Assembly: GCF_003945545.1 (NCBI RefSeq)
Contig: NZ_CP029617.1
Span: 744,001 to 808,000, forward strand
DNA length: 64,000 bases
Direction: 5' to 3'
From: Streptomyces sp. WAC 01529
GTDB lineage: Bacteria; Actinomycetota; Actinomycetes; Streptomycetales; Streptomycetaceae
Each line of letters starts with the position of its first letter. Within the stretch, counting starts at the first letter, position 1. Shown here in pieces: positions 1 through 8,079 of this stretch. Below the pieces are notes generated by a model, which saw nothing but the letters and a program-made list of their open reading frames with translations, was not told the DNA's origin and did not search any database. Both the position numbers and the translations under genes were made by a program.

Positions 1-1649
1 ATGCGGGTGAGACGTCCGGCAGGATCCTCGGCACCCTGCGCAAGGACCCCGACGCCGCCGATCCGTACGTCCCGCTGCGGGACGAGCTGACGGAGGCCAG
101 CCAGTGCTACGCGCACCCCGGCGGCGGTACGCGCACGCCCACCGGCACGGTGGTGCACGCGGGCGGCGAGACGCTCTTCACCGGTGACGGCATCTCGGCG
201 CTCCAGGTCTTCAACGTCGACTTCGATCTGATGAGCGGCAGCGGCGGCCAGGAGGGCATCCGCTTCGCGGCGATCCCGGACGGCGCCACGGTGCTGGTCA
301 ACGTGTTGGGCGCGGCCCGCACCATCAACACCTACAGCGGCACCATCGACGACAGCAGCCCGTTCAACCAGCTGCGCAACCGACTGCTGTGGAACTTCCC
401 CGACGCCACATCCGTCACGTTCAAGGGCACCGGGCAGTTCCAGGGCAGTGTCCTGGTCGGGAACCAGCGGTCGATGACGACGGTCAGCGTGCCGGGCATG
501 AACGGCCGCTTCTTCACCACCGGCTCGCTCACCCACACCAGTGCGGCGACGGGCGGCGGTGGCCAGGAGTTCCACAACTACCCCTTCGACGGGGACCTGC
601 CCGACTGCGGCGACGACGTCACCACCGGCCAGGTCGAGGTCGTCAAGAAGGACGAGGACGACGGCGAGCGGCTGGCGGGCGCCGAGTTCGAGCTGTGGCA
701 GGAGTCGAACGGCGTCGACGGGTTGCAGACCCGCGGCGACGACGCCGACACGAAGATCGGCGGCGTCTGCGTCACCGAGGCGCCCGGCGAGTGCGCACGC
801 ACGGTGCCGCTCGGCACCTACTACTGGCGCGAGACCAAGGCCCCCAGCGGCTATGAGCTGCCCTCGCCGAACGTGTTCGGGCCGCTGGAGCTGACCGAGG
901 AGAACGCCTCCGGCGGCGTGTCGGTCACGGCCACGAACGAGAAGGAGGAGGACGTCGTCACCGAGGGCGGCGTCACGGTCGTGAAGAAGGACAAGAAGAC
1001 GGGCAGGCCGCTGGCCGGCGCCGTCTTCCAGCTGTGGCGCGAGACCAACGGCACCCCTGGCCTCCAGCGGCGCGGGACGGACCCCGACACCGCGACGGGC
1101 GCGCCGTGCACGACGAACGCCGCGGGCCGGTGCGGGGCGGTCGTCCCGCTCGGGACGTACTACTGGGTCGAGACGAAGGCCCCGGACGGATACGTCCTTC
1201 CCGATCCGGCGGTCTTCGGCCCGCTGGTCCTCACCGAGGCGAGCGCGACCAACGGCGTCTCCGTCGAGGCGCTCAACACCGCGCGGGACGAGCCCACCAC
1301 CACGGGCAGGCTCACGCTCGTCAAGAAGGACAAGAAGACCAACAAGGCGCTGGCCGGTGCCGTCTTCCAGCTGTGGCGCGAGACCAACGGCACCCCGGGC
1401 CTCCAGACGGCCGGTGCGCGCCGGGACACCCTCGTCGACCGGGGGTGCGCGACGGACGGCCGGGGCCGGTGCGAGTTCCAGGGGCTCGACCTCGGCTCGT
1501 ACTACCTCAAGGAGACCGCCGTGCCCGACGGCTATGTGCTGCCCGGCAGGACGGTGAGCGGCCCCCACGAGGTCACCGAGGGCAACGCCGCCAAGGGCGT
1601 CACGGTGACGCTCACCAACGCGCGCGGCGGAGGCAAGAAGGACAAGTGA
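1..1649 (+). CDS. choice-of-anchor A / Cna-B repeat surface protein (5' truncated by window edge)
   Basis: The reading frame is open from the window edge (codons in phase with base 3), so the N-terminus and any signal peptide lie outside. The first ~200 visible residues resemble the choice-of-anchor A (collagen-binding-like) domain, including LLWNFPDATSVTFKG and GGGGQEFHNYPFDGDLP. Three Cna-B/SpaA-type repeats follow, each exactly 113 codons (339 bp; anchors at 672, 1011 and 1350). Each shows a Lys in a VVKKD/LVKKD strand, a Glu in Y-Y-x-x-E-T and an Asn near its end (TN, LN, TN), the triad expected for an internal Lys-Asn isopeptide bond. The protein ends GGGKKDK with no LPxTG/LAxTG motif or membrane anchor, so it is probably released or held non-covalently. 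Ligand unknown. Confidence 0.85.
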   Translation, partial: AGETSGRILGTLRKDPDAADPYVPLRDELTEASQCYAHPGGGTRTPTGTVVHAGGETLFTGDGISALQVFNVDFDLMSGSGGQEGIRFAAIPDGATVLVNVLGAARTINTYSGTIDDSSPFNQLRNRLLWNFPDATSVTFKGTGQFQGSVLVGNQRSMTTVSVPGMNGRFFTTGSLTHTSAATGGGGQEFHNYPFDGDLPDCGDDVTTGQVEVVKKDEDDGERLAGAEFELWQESNGVDGLQTRGDDADTKIGGVCVTEAPGECARTVPLGTYYWRETKAPSGYELPSPNVFGPLELTEENASGGVSVTATNEKEEDVVTEGGVTVVKKDKKTGRPLAGAVFQLWRETNGTPGLQRRGTDPDTATGAPCTTNAAGRCGAVVPLGTYYWVETKAPDGYVLPDPAVFGPLVLTEASATNGVSVEALNTARDEPTTTGRLTLVKKDKKTNKALAGAVFQLWRETNGTPGLQTAGARRDTLVDRGCATDGRGRCEFQGLDLGSYYLKETAVPDGYVLPGRTVSGPHEVTEGNAAKGVTVTLTNARGGGKKDK

Positions 1650-1660
1650 GGCGCGGCGGG

Positions 1661-1696
1661 ACCGGGCACCGGCGGTGTCAGCCGCCCGTGCCCGGT
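1661..1696. terminator. bidirectional hairpin terminator
   Basis: Inverted repeat ACCGGGCACCGGCGG / CCGCCCGTGCCCGGT: 15-bp arms with one mismatch and a 6-base loop, lying between the convergent adhesin and L,D-transpeptidase genes. The stop codon of the latter is inside the loop. There is no long T run, as is usual for Streptomyces terminators. Confidence 0.7.
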
Positions 1697-2355
1697 TTCG
1701 TCCCCCAGATGAACAGGTGGTCGTCCTTCTTCAGGAGCCCGTACAGCCGCTCGGCGTCGCCCAGGGCGAGGTTCACACAGCCGCCCGAGCCGGAGGAGAA
1801 GAGGTCCGAGCGGGTGCCGTGCAGGGCCTGGCCGCCGTCGAAGAACTGCGCGAACGGCATCGGGACGCGGTAGAGGGAGGAGAAGTGGTCGCGGCTCTTC
1901 CAGTAGACGCGGTGCCAGCCGCGCCGGGTCTCCAGTCCGTCGCGGCCGCTGCGGACCGGCACGGGGGCGAAGACCAGCTTGCGTCCGGTCTGCGTCCACA
2001 GGATCTGCCGGGTCAGGTCCACGCAGGTGACGCGGTACGACCTGGCCGGGCACCCGCGCCGCTCGGCGGGGTCACGCCGGATCCGGTCGGCGAGGACGAA
2101 CCGGTAGGTGCGCAGGGAGGCGTGCCCGTCCGCCGGGCGGATGCCGAGGCGCTGTTGCAGGCTCCGGATGGCCTCGCAGTCGGCCGGCGACTGCCGCCCG
2201 TCGACCGGGAGGCCCACCTCGCGCTCCAGTTCGCGCTGGTAGGGGCCGGTGGCCGCGTCGCACGGCGGCACGGGGGCCGAGGTCCCGGCCGCGGCCAGGG
2301 CCGGGGAGGGAACGGCCAGGGAGAGGGCGGCGATCGATGAGAGGACCCAACGCAT
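1678..2355 (-). CDS. exported L,D-transpeptidase (YkuD family)
   Basis: 225 residues. The chosen ATG begins MRWVLSSIAALSLAVP, a Sec signal peptide ending near ALAAAG; longer upstream starts would bury this signal. A small N-terminal region with LRSLQQRLG-like spacing may be a degenerate peptidoglycan-binding repeat. The C-terminal YkuD domain has the diagnostic LHG...SSGSGGCVNL motif, with catalytic Cys at about residue 193 and His about 15 residues before it. Family members form 3-3 peptidoglycan cross-links or attach proteins to the wall in the periplasm/wall compartment. It converges on the adhesin gene through a shared hairpin. Confidence 0.87.
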   Translation of the reverse strand: MRWVLSSIAALSLAVPSPALAAAGTSAPVPPCDAATGPYQRELEREVGLPVDGRQSPADCEAIRSLQQRLGIRPADGHASLRTYRFVLADRIRRDPAERRGCPARSYRVTCVDLTRQILWTQTGRKLVFAPVPVRSGRDGLETRRGWHRVYWKSRDHFSSLYRVPMPFAQFFDGGQALHGTRSDLFSSGSGGCVNLALGDAERLYGLLKKDDHLFIWGTKPGTGG

Positions 2356-2475
2356 CGCCCCAGCTTCACCGCCGCGCTGCCGTATGCGCGGCGACACGAC
2401 CCGACAATCCCACGAATGGCCCGCGCCCTTTCGCGTGCAACCCTCTTGCAACGTGCCGAGGGGCAGGGTCGTGCC

Positions 2476-2877
2476 ATGGACAGCCATGAGAGCAAGGCCG
2501 ACGCGCCCCGCGTGGAGCTGACCGCCGCGGCCGCGCGGCTCCTGCGGCGACTGCGGGAGGCGCACGGGCCGCTGATGTTCCATCAGTCCGGCGGCTGCTG
2601 CGACGGCAGCGCGCCCATGTGCTACCCGGCGGGCGAGTTCCGTACCGGCGACTCCGACATACCGCTCGCGTCGCTGACCGTGGATGGCGTGGCGGAGCCC
2701 ATAACCTTCTGGATGTCGAGGAGCCAGTACGAAGTGTGGAGCCACACCCGGCTGATCGTGGACGTCGTGCCCGGGCGGGGCAGCGGCTTCTCGCTGGAGG
2801 CGCCGGAGGGCGTACGTTTCCTTATCCGTTCCCGGCTGGTCGGGGCAGCGCCACCGGCCTCTGGTGAACTCCGCTGA
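2476..2877 (+). CDS. DUF779 domain-containing protein
   Basis: 133 residues from the ATG at 2476, preceded by GAGGGGCAG; the open frame extends further upstream but without family-like sequence. The core FHQSGGCCDGSAPMCYP with its Cys cluster, and a later FWMSRSQYEVWSHT segment, are characteristic of DUF779, a small cytosolic family of unknown function often found beside aldehyde dehydrogenase genes. No such gene is adjacent here. The paired cysteines suggest metal binding or redox chemistry, but this is not established. Confidence 0.85.
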   Translation: MDSHESKADAPRVELTAAAARLLRRLREAHGPLMFHQSGGCCDGSAPMCYPAGEFRTGDSDIPLASLTVDGVAEPITFWMSRSQYEVWSHTRLIVDVVPGRGSGFSLEAPEGVRFLIRSRLVGAAPPASGELR

Positions 2878-2921
2878 CCGCTGGGACAGTTGGTGGCCCG
2901 GCCGACCCCAGGGGGGAATCT

Positions 2922-4199
2922 GTGACACGGCAGACGCAGCACGGCGGACGGTTCAGAACGGCCCTCGCCCTCATCTCCACGCTCGGCACGCTGGCCGGTG
3001 CGGCTCTCACGGGAGCGGCACCGGCCAGCGGCGCCGTCGGGGAGGACGGGCGGGCGGCGGCCACGAGGATCGCGCCGGGTGTCGAGTACCGCCACTTCGA
3101 CATCCCGGCCTCGCGCGGCACCGCCCGCGCCCATGTGCTCGACGTCGACCTGCGCGATCCGCGCACCCGTGTCGGCCTGCTCTATCCGGGCAAGGTGGCC
3201 GCACGCGCACCCGTCTCCGCGCTCGCGGACGGCGTGGGCGCGGTCGGCGGGATCAACGGCGACTTCTTCAACATCACCGAGACCCAGCACCCCGGCGTCG
3301 AGGCGACCGGCGCGCCCGTCGGCCCGATGGTCGCGAACGGCCGCCCGCTGAAGGCCGCCGTTCCCGACGGGCAGCGCTTCGGGCCCGCCATGCCGCCGGG
3401 CGTCACCACCCGGGCCGTTCTCGGGGTGGGGGCCGACCGCCGGGCGCGCCTGGACGATCTCGCCCTGGACGGGGAGGTCCGTACCCGGCAGACCCGGCTC
3501 CCCCTGGGCGGGCTCAACCAGTACGCGCTGCCGGTGGGTTCCGTCGGCGCGTTCACCAGCGACTGGGGCGCCGTCTCGCGGGTGCGCGCCACATGCGGCA
3601 CGGACACCAGCCGCGGCGCGCCCTGCAGTGCGGACACCCACGAGGTGACGGTCCGCCACGGGCGTGTCGTGGAGTCGGCCGGCACACCGGGCAGCGGCCC
3701 GATCACCCGCGACACCACGGTCCTCGTCGGGCGTGAGGCGGGCGCGCAGGAGCTGCGGAAGCTGTCGGCGGGCGACCGGGTGCAGGTCAGGCACCGCCTG
3801 GTGGCCGCCGGTTCGCGTGTTCCCTTCCGCTTCGCGCTCGGCGGCTACCCCGTACTGAGGAACGGCGCGCCGCTGCCCGGTCTCGACCCCACCACGTCGG
3901 CGGTGCGCACCGCGGCCGGGATCGCCGACGGTGGCAGGCGGCTGGTGCTGCTCTCCCTCGACGGCTCCCCGGAGTTCCGCACGGGCCTGACGATCGCCGA
4001 AGTGGCGCAGACCTTGCGGGGGCTGGGCGCGACCGAGGGCTTCAGCCTGGACGGCGGCGGCTCCTCCACCCTGGTCTCGGCCACGTCGACGCTGGTCGCG
4101 CGGGCCCCGGGGGCCGAGGCCGTGACCGTGCGCAACAACCCGAGCGGCGGGGTGGAGCGCCCGGTGCCCAACGGCATCGGCGTCTTCTCCCGGGCGTGA
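2922..4199 (+). CDS. exported phosphodiester glycosidase (NAGPA-type) family protein
   Basis: 425 residues from a GTG with a strong AGGGGGGAA ribosome site at 2910-2918. A signal peptide (hydrophobic LALISTLGTLAGAALTG, cleavage near ASGAVG) precedes a domain with GGINGDFFNI and, near the C-terminus, FSLDGGGSSTLV. The DGGGSST signature marks the NAGPA/phosphodiester N-acetylglucosaminidase fold. Relatives release sugars from sugar-phosphodiesters in exopolysaccharide or wall polymers. The substrate here is unknown; secretion to the wall or medium is expected. Confidence 0.85.
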   Translation: MTRQTQHGGRFRTALALISTLGTLAGAALTGAAPASGAVGEDGRAAATRIAPGVEYRHFDIPASRGTARAHVLDVDLRDPRTRVGLLYPGKVAARAPVSALADGVGAVGGINGDFFNITETQHPGVEATGAPVGPMVANGRPLKAAVPDGQRFGPAMPPGVTTRAVLGVGADRRARLDDLALDGEVRTRQTRLPLGGLNQYALPVGSVGAFTSDWGAVSRVRATCGTDTSRGAPCSADTHEVTVRHGRVVESAGTPGSGPITRDTTVLVGREAGAQELRKLSAGDRVQVRHRLVAAGSRVPFRFALGGYPVLRNGAPLPGLDPTTSAVRTAAGIADGGRRLVLLSLDGSPEFRTGLTIAEVAQTLRGLGATEGFSLDGGGSSTLVSATSTLVARAPGAEAVTVRNNPSGGVERPVPNGIGVFSRA

Positions 4200-4221
4200 C
4201 GGCTCCCCGCCCCCTAGGGGG

Positions 4222-5790
4222 TCACTCGGTGTCCCGCACCGCCACCAGGCCGTTGAAGACACCCACGTAGGCCGTGCCGTCGGGGCCCAGGGTCACGGGC
4301 GCCCAGTTGTTGTCGTACGCGATACCCGTACCGGCGAGCCGCTTCCACTTGGTGTCGCCGGTGCGGAAGTCGACCGCGGTGAGGTACCAGGCGTCGATGC
4401 CGAGGCTGTTGGGCTCCTTGGTGTAGAAGTACAACAGGCCGTTGGCGGTGGAGAGTTTGGGCACGGTGGACGGGGCGCGCACGTCGCTCTCCCAGACCGT
4501 GTCGCAACCGCTGCCGTCCTCGCGCACGTCGATCCGGCTGACGCCGCCGACGACGCTGCGGCCGAAGGTGAGCGAGGTGATGTTCTCGTAGCCGTAGTTG
4601 TTCTCGACGACGAGGCTGTCGCCCCAGGTGATCAGCGAGTTGTCGGTGGTGGAGGCGCCGGGGCCGAAGACGGGCACCTTGCAGACGAGCCGCTTGCCGT
4701 CCGGCACGTCGGCGCCGCGCCGGTAGACGAGGACGTTCATGCGGTCGTCGGCGTTGTCGGTGATCGCCACGTACTCGTCGCGGGCGCCGAAGAGGTCGGG
4801 GGTGGTGCCCGAACCCTGGTTCACCGAGCCGGGTTTGGTGCCGGAACCGCGGTCGTACGTCTCGCGCCAGATCACCTCCGGTGTGCCGTCGGGGGCGGCG
4901 CGGAAGCTGTAGAGGGCGTGGTCGGAGACGATGGAGACACCGTCCTCCGCGACCGAGAAGGAGTTCTGGATCTCCTCGCCGTCGAGGCGCACGGACCGGA
5001 TGGCGCCGGACGCGGGGTCGACGGTGCCGACGCGCCCTTGTCGCGTCACCCACCAGATGCGCCCCTCCCAGTCCGGCATCACGGAGGTGACCGGGTCGCA
5101 TTCGCCGCTCGGGTAGAGATTCGACCAGGTCACGCAGTCATGCGGAACGTGCGCCGTCAGGTCCCACTCCTTGTCGACGACGAAGCGCCACCCTCCGTCC
5201 TCGGTCCGCTCGTGCGCGAGCCGGACGATGTGCTGCCGGGAGTCGGCGAGGACGAGCCGGTCCTTGTGGTCGAGGTAGGAGTAGGCGCCGCCCGAGGTGT
5301 CCTTGAAGATCTTGGAGAAGTCCAGGCGGGTGAGGGCCTCGACCGTCGAGGGCCGCTGGGGCAGCTTGTACTCGGCGAGCGTCTCCAGCGTCCTGGGGTC
5401 GAGCAGCTTGACCAGGAAGCCGGTGAAGGTGCCGCAGACGGTGACGATGCGGCCGTCGCGGTCGAAGGTGACGGTCGCGCACTCGCCGCCGAGCGCCGCC
5501 ATCTTCTCGCTGTCGACCGCCGGCCGCTTCCCGAGCGGCCCGCTCCAGGGGTATGTGCCGCTGCCCGCCGCGTCGGCGTGCATGCCGCTGCGGCCGTTGG
5601 CGGCGAGGTACGGGTGCTGGGGCGGCGGGGTGCCGGGCAGCGGCTGGGCGGCGGCGGGCGCGCCCTCGTAACTCTTGACGAGCCGGTGGCCGGGCGCTTT
5701 GGGGATGTCGTCGGCGTACGCGGGGACGGCGAGGGAGACGGTCAGGGCCATGACGCTGGCGGTGACGAGGCGGCGCGCTCTGCTGGGCAT
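4222..5790 (-). CDS. secreted beta-propeller (PQQ-like) protein of unknown function
   Basis: 522 residues with a clear signal peptide (MPSRARRLVTASVMALTVSL, cleavage near AYADD). The mature part is rich in short beta-strand repeats with Trp, Gly and Asp turns (for example VTFDRDGRIVTVCG, WEGRIWWVTRQGRVGTVDP, LGPDGTAYVGVFNGLVAV), which looks like a PQQ/WD-type beta-propeller. No catalytic motif is recognisable and no cofactor can be assigned. No good ribosome site sits directly before the ATG; an AGGAGG lies about 22 bases upstream. It converges with the glycosidase gene, separated by 22 bp. Confidence 0.8.
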   Translation of the reverse strand: MPSRARRLVTASVMALTVSLAVPAYADDIPKAPGHRLVKSYEGAPAAAQPLPGTPPPQHPYLAANGRSGMHADAAGSGTYPWSGPLGKRPAVDSEKMAALGGECATVTFDRDGRIVTVCGTFTGFLVKLLDPRTLETLAEYKLPQRPSTVEALTRLDFSKIFKDTSGGAYSYLDHKDRLVLADSRQHIVRLAHERTEDGGWRFVVDKEWDLTAHVPHDCVTWSNLYPSGECDPVTSVMPDWEGRIWWVTRQGRVGTVDPASGAIRSVRLDGEEIQNSFSVAEDGVSIVSDHALYSFRAAPDGTPEVIWRETYDRGSGTKPGSVNQGSGTTPDLFGARDEYVAITDNADDRMNVLVYRRGADVPDGKRLVCKVPVFGPGASTTDNSLITWGDSLVVENNYGYENITSLTFGRSVVGGVSRIDVREDGSGCDTVWESDVRAPSTVPKLSTANGLLYFYTKEPNSLGIDAWYLTAVDFRTGDTKWKRLAGTGIAYDNNWAPVTLGPDGTAYVGVFNGLVAVRDTE

Positions 5791-5864
5791 GCGCCGAAAC
5801 TAGGGCGAGCCTCCTGAAGTGTCCATGAAACAGCGTCAGTTGTTCATGAACCCGCAAGGAACGG

Positions 5865-6059
5865 TCATGGCCGGATTCCGCTGACGATGTCGGCGGTGGC
5901 CGTCAGGCCGTCCTGGATGGTCGGCGCCATGCTCGTGCCCGCCAGGTAGAAGCCCAGCAGCAGACAGACGACGGCGTGCGAGATCTTGAGTGCTCCGTTG
6001 CGCAGAAAGACCACCGCAAGGATCACGAGCAGCAGCACGACAGAGATCGAAACGGCCAT
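5865..6059 (-). CDS. small two-helix membrane protein
   Basis: 64 residues. The ATG at 6059 is preceded by GGAGGTACTTCCC on the minus strand, a strong ribosome site. Two hydrophobic segments, about residues 4-19 (ISVVLLLVILAVVFL) and 28-43 (HAVVCLLLGFYLAGTS), flank a short basic loop. Similar short proteins are annotated as conserved hypotheticals in Streptomyces. No function can be assigned. Confidence 0.72.
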   Translation of the reverse strand: MAVSISVVLLLVILAVVFLRNGALKISHAVVCLLLGFYLAGTSMAPTIQDGLTATADIVSGIRP

Positions 6060-6189
6060 GGGAAGTACCTCCTCCGCCACGCGGGAACCGCGGCTTCCGG
6101 CCGTCAGTTTGGCGCAGCGGAGGGGGCGTCCGGGTCTCTGACCTGTGCTCCGAACGGGTTCTACTTGCGCGGAGGTTGATCCGCGAAGA

Positions 6190-7065
6190 TCATCCGCGGC
6201 GGGGGTCGAGGAAGGCTTCGAGCCCCGCGAGGTCATCAGTGTTGAGGTGGTCGACACCGGCGGCGAGCAGTTCGCCCCAGACCGCGTCGCGCTGCGGGCC
6301 CGGCAGATCGGGCGTCGCCCAGAAGCGGACGCGCTGCCCGCGCTTGTGGGCCGAGGAGACGATGCCGCGCAGCTTGGCGCGCTCGGCCGCGGGGATCGGG
6401 CCTGTGCCCTGCCAGCTGAAGTTGAGCGACCAGCTGTCGCTGATCAGCGGGATGAACGAGGCGGGCGCCGCGGTCCCGAGGTCAGTGAGGCGGCCGTCGT
6501 AGAAGGCGTGCCGCACCTTCTGCGCCTCCATCGGGGCGCGGGCCGCGCGGTGGCCGGAGACGACGGCCGTAACCGCGGAGCGGCGCACCTTTCCGTGGGC
6601 GTACGTCGTGAACAGGTGGCGGTAGGGCCGCAGATGGCGGTGGAGCGCGGCGTACGTGGCGGCGCCCTCGGTCTTGATGTCGATGAGGAGCTGGAAGGGC
6701 GTGCGGTGGTATCCCCGGTACACGGAGCCGTGGTGGGCGCGCACGCGGGCCGCGAGCGGGTCCAGGTAGAGGGATTCGAGGGTGCGGGAGGGGTCGAGGT
6801 CGACCGGGTCGTGGGCGACCAGGAGCTGTCCGTCGACGAGGAAGATGTCGGCCTCGACGCTGTGGAAGCGGTGGGCGAGGGCGTCGAGGAGCGGTCGGGG
6901 GTGTTCGTAGTCGTTGTGGGCGTGGGCGTGGATCAGGGGGCGGGGGCGCGGGGGACGCGGGTGGTGGCCGCGCTCGCCCGCCTGGGCGTGGGCGGGCAGC
7001 GCGACGCTGCCCGCGAGGGCGGCGCCGAGGGTGGTGAGGGCTCTGCGACGGGTGGTGAGGGCCAT
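6190..7065 (-). CDS. Tat-exported PI-PLC / glycerophosphodiester phosphodiesterase-like protein
   Basis: 291 residues. The start at 7065 has GGGAGGCAGAC upstream. The N-terminus MALTTRRRALTTLGAALAG is a twin-arginine-type signal. The mature protein starts with IHAHAHNDYEHPRPLLDAL and has a VEADIFLVDGQLLVAHDP segment, matching the His/Glu/Asp/His TIM-barrel site of the PLC-like/GDPD superfamily. Such enzymes hydrolyse phosphodiesters in lipids or teichoic-acid-type polymers, usually with a divalent metal. Folding before Tat export would fit a metalloenzyme. Substrate not known. Confidence 0.85.
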   Translation of the reverse strand: MALTTRRRALTTLGAALAGSVALPAHAQAGERGHHPRPPRPRPLIHAHAHNDYEHPRPLLDALAHRFHSVEADIFLVDGQLLVAHDPVDLDPSRTLESLYLDPLAARVRAHHGSVYRGYHRTPFQLLIDIKTEGAATYAALHRHLRPYRHLFTTYAHGKVRRSAVTAVVSGHRAARAPMEAQKVRHAFYDGRLTDLGTAAPASFIPLISDSWSLNFSWQGTGPIPAAERAKLRGIVSSAHKRGQRVRFWATPDLPGPQRDAVWGELLAAGVDHLNTDDLAGLEAFLDPRRG

Positions 7066-7221
7066 GTCTGCCTCCCGGGGGCGAGTGTGGGCGGGGCGCG
7101 GGGCGCGTCTCGGCGTGTCGAGGCGCGCCCGGGGGTGCGGCGATGAGCGGAGCCTCAGTGAGTATGCGGCTCCGCACGCTTCAGGACACCCTGCCGGTCC
7201 GGGAGTTGGCGTGATCGTCGC

Positions 7222-7262
7222 CGGGCGTTCACGCCTGCCGGTGACGGGCGTTCACGCCTGCC
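7222..7262. repeat. tandem 18-bp direct repeat
   Basis: CGGGCGTTCACGCCTGCC occurs at 7222-7239 and again at 7245-7262, separated by GGTGA (23-bp period). The second copy contains the stop codon of the truncated 2-hydroxyacid dehydrogenase. It may reflect replication slippage at the end of a decaying gene. Confidence 0.8.
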
Positions 7263-7500
7263 CGGTGAACACCTCCGGGTTCGCGCAGTGCGCCGGAACC
7301 TCGCCGCGCAGGAAGCGGCCGACCTCGCCCGCCACGATCCGGGCCGCCTTGTGCGCGACCTCCTGGCCGGCGCCCGCGATGTGCGGGGTCATGACGATGC
7401 CGGGCGTCTTCAGGAGGCGTGAACCGGCGGGGACGGGCTCTTGGGGGTAGACGTCGAAGGCGGCGCCGGAGAGCTGCCCGGCGTCCAGGGCGTCACAGAC
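7252..7500 (-). pseudogene. 2-hydroxyacid dehydrogenase, C-terminal remnant
   Basis: The minus strand from about 7500 to the TGA at 7252 encodes about 82 residues matching the C-terminus of NAD-dependent D-2-hydroxyacid dehydrogenases: CDALDAGQLSGAAFDVYPQEP, then TPHIAGAG with the catalytic-site His, then the usual FLRGE...N tail. Everything upstream (catalytic Arg/Glu, the Rossmann GxGxxG segment and the start codon) is missing. The homology stops where a truncated DeoR regulator begins on the other strand. This looks like a deletion scar. Confidence 0.75.
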
Positions 7501-7502
7501 CG

Positions 7503-8039
7503 ACGAAGCAACGCCTCGCCCGCGCCGCCGCGCGGGAGTTGGTGCCGGGGCAGACGGTACTGCTCGACGACAGCACGACCTGCCTGCACCTGACGCGCCT
7601 GTTCACCGAGCGCACCCCGCTGACGGTGATCACCAACTCGCTGCCCGCGATCACGGCGCTCGCGAGGGAACCGGGCATCTCCCTGATCGCCCTCGGGGGC
7701 AGCTACTTCCCCGCGTACAACGCCTTCATGGGGCTGCACACCGCGGACAGCGTCGAGGCGTTCCGGGCGGACGTGCTCTTCATGTCGACGACCGCCGTGA
7801 CGCGCGGCCGCTGCTACCACACGTCACCGGAGACGGTGCAGGTGAAGCGGGCGATGATGGCGGCGGCCACGCGCCGGGTCCTGCTCGCCGACCACACCAA
7901 GTTCGCCAGGGACGGCCTGTACGCGCTGGCTCCGCTGTCGGAGTTCGACCTGCTGGTGGTGGACGACGCTCTCGCGCCCGAGGAGGTGGCGGCGGTCCGC
8001 CGGGGAGGGACGGACGTCCGGGTGATCCCCCGCGCGTGA
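7503..8039 (+). pseudogene. DeoR-family regulator, HTH-less C-terminal remnant
   Basis: From 7503 the plus strand encodes about 178 residues of the DeoR effector-binding (DeoRC) domain: KQRLARAAARELVPGQTVLL, the sugar-phosphate-binding-like DDSTTCLHL, TVITNSLPAI, ALGGSYF and VLLADHTKF near the end. The N-terminal DeoR helix-turn-helix (about 55-70 residues) is absent. The frame is open back to an ATG at 7419, but that part is antisense to the dehydrogenase remnant and Arg-rich, so it is unlikely to be a genuine start. It cannot bind DNA as encoded. Confidence 0.75.
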
Positions 8040-8045
8040 GGAGGA

Positions 8046-8066
8046 CCGCGCCCCCGAAGGGCGCGG
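8046..8066. terminator. hairpin terminator
   Basis: CCGCGCCC / GGGCGCGG, 8-bp perfect arms with a 5-base loop, lying between the convergent DeoR remnant and the last gene of the Nik/Dpp operon. Confidence 0.55.
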
Positions 8067-8079
8067 CCGGCCTGGCGCC

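Noticed and set aside
4210..4221. CCCCCTAGGGGG palindrome between convergent genes
   Set aside because: Without a spacer only about four base pairs could form in RNA, too weak to claim as a terminator.
7419..7502. ATG extension of the DeoR remnant
   Set aside because: The 28 added codons are mostly Arg and are antisense to clear dehydrogenase sequence; no HTH is formed.
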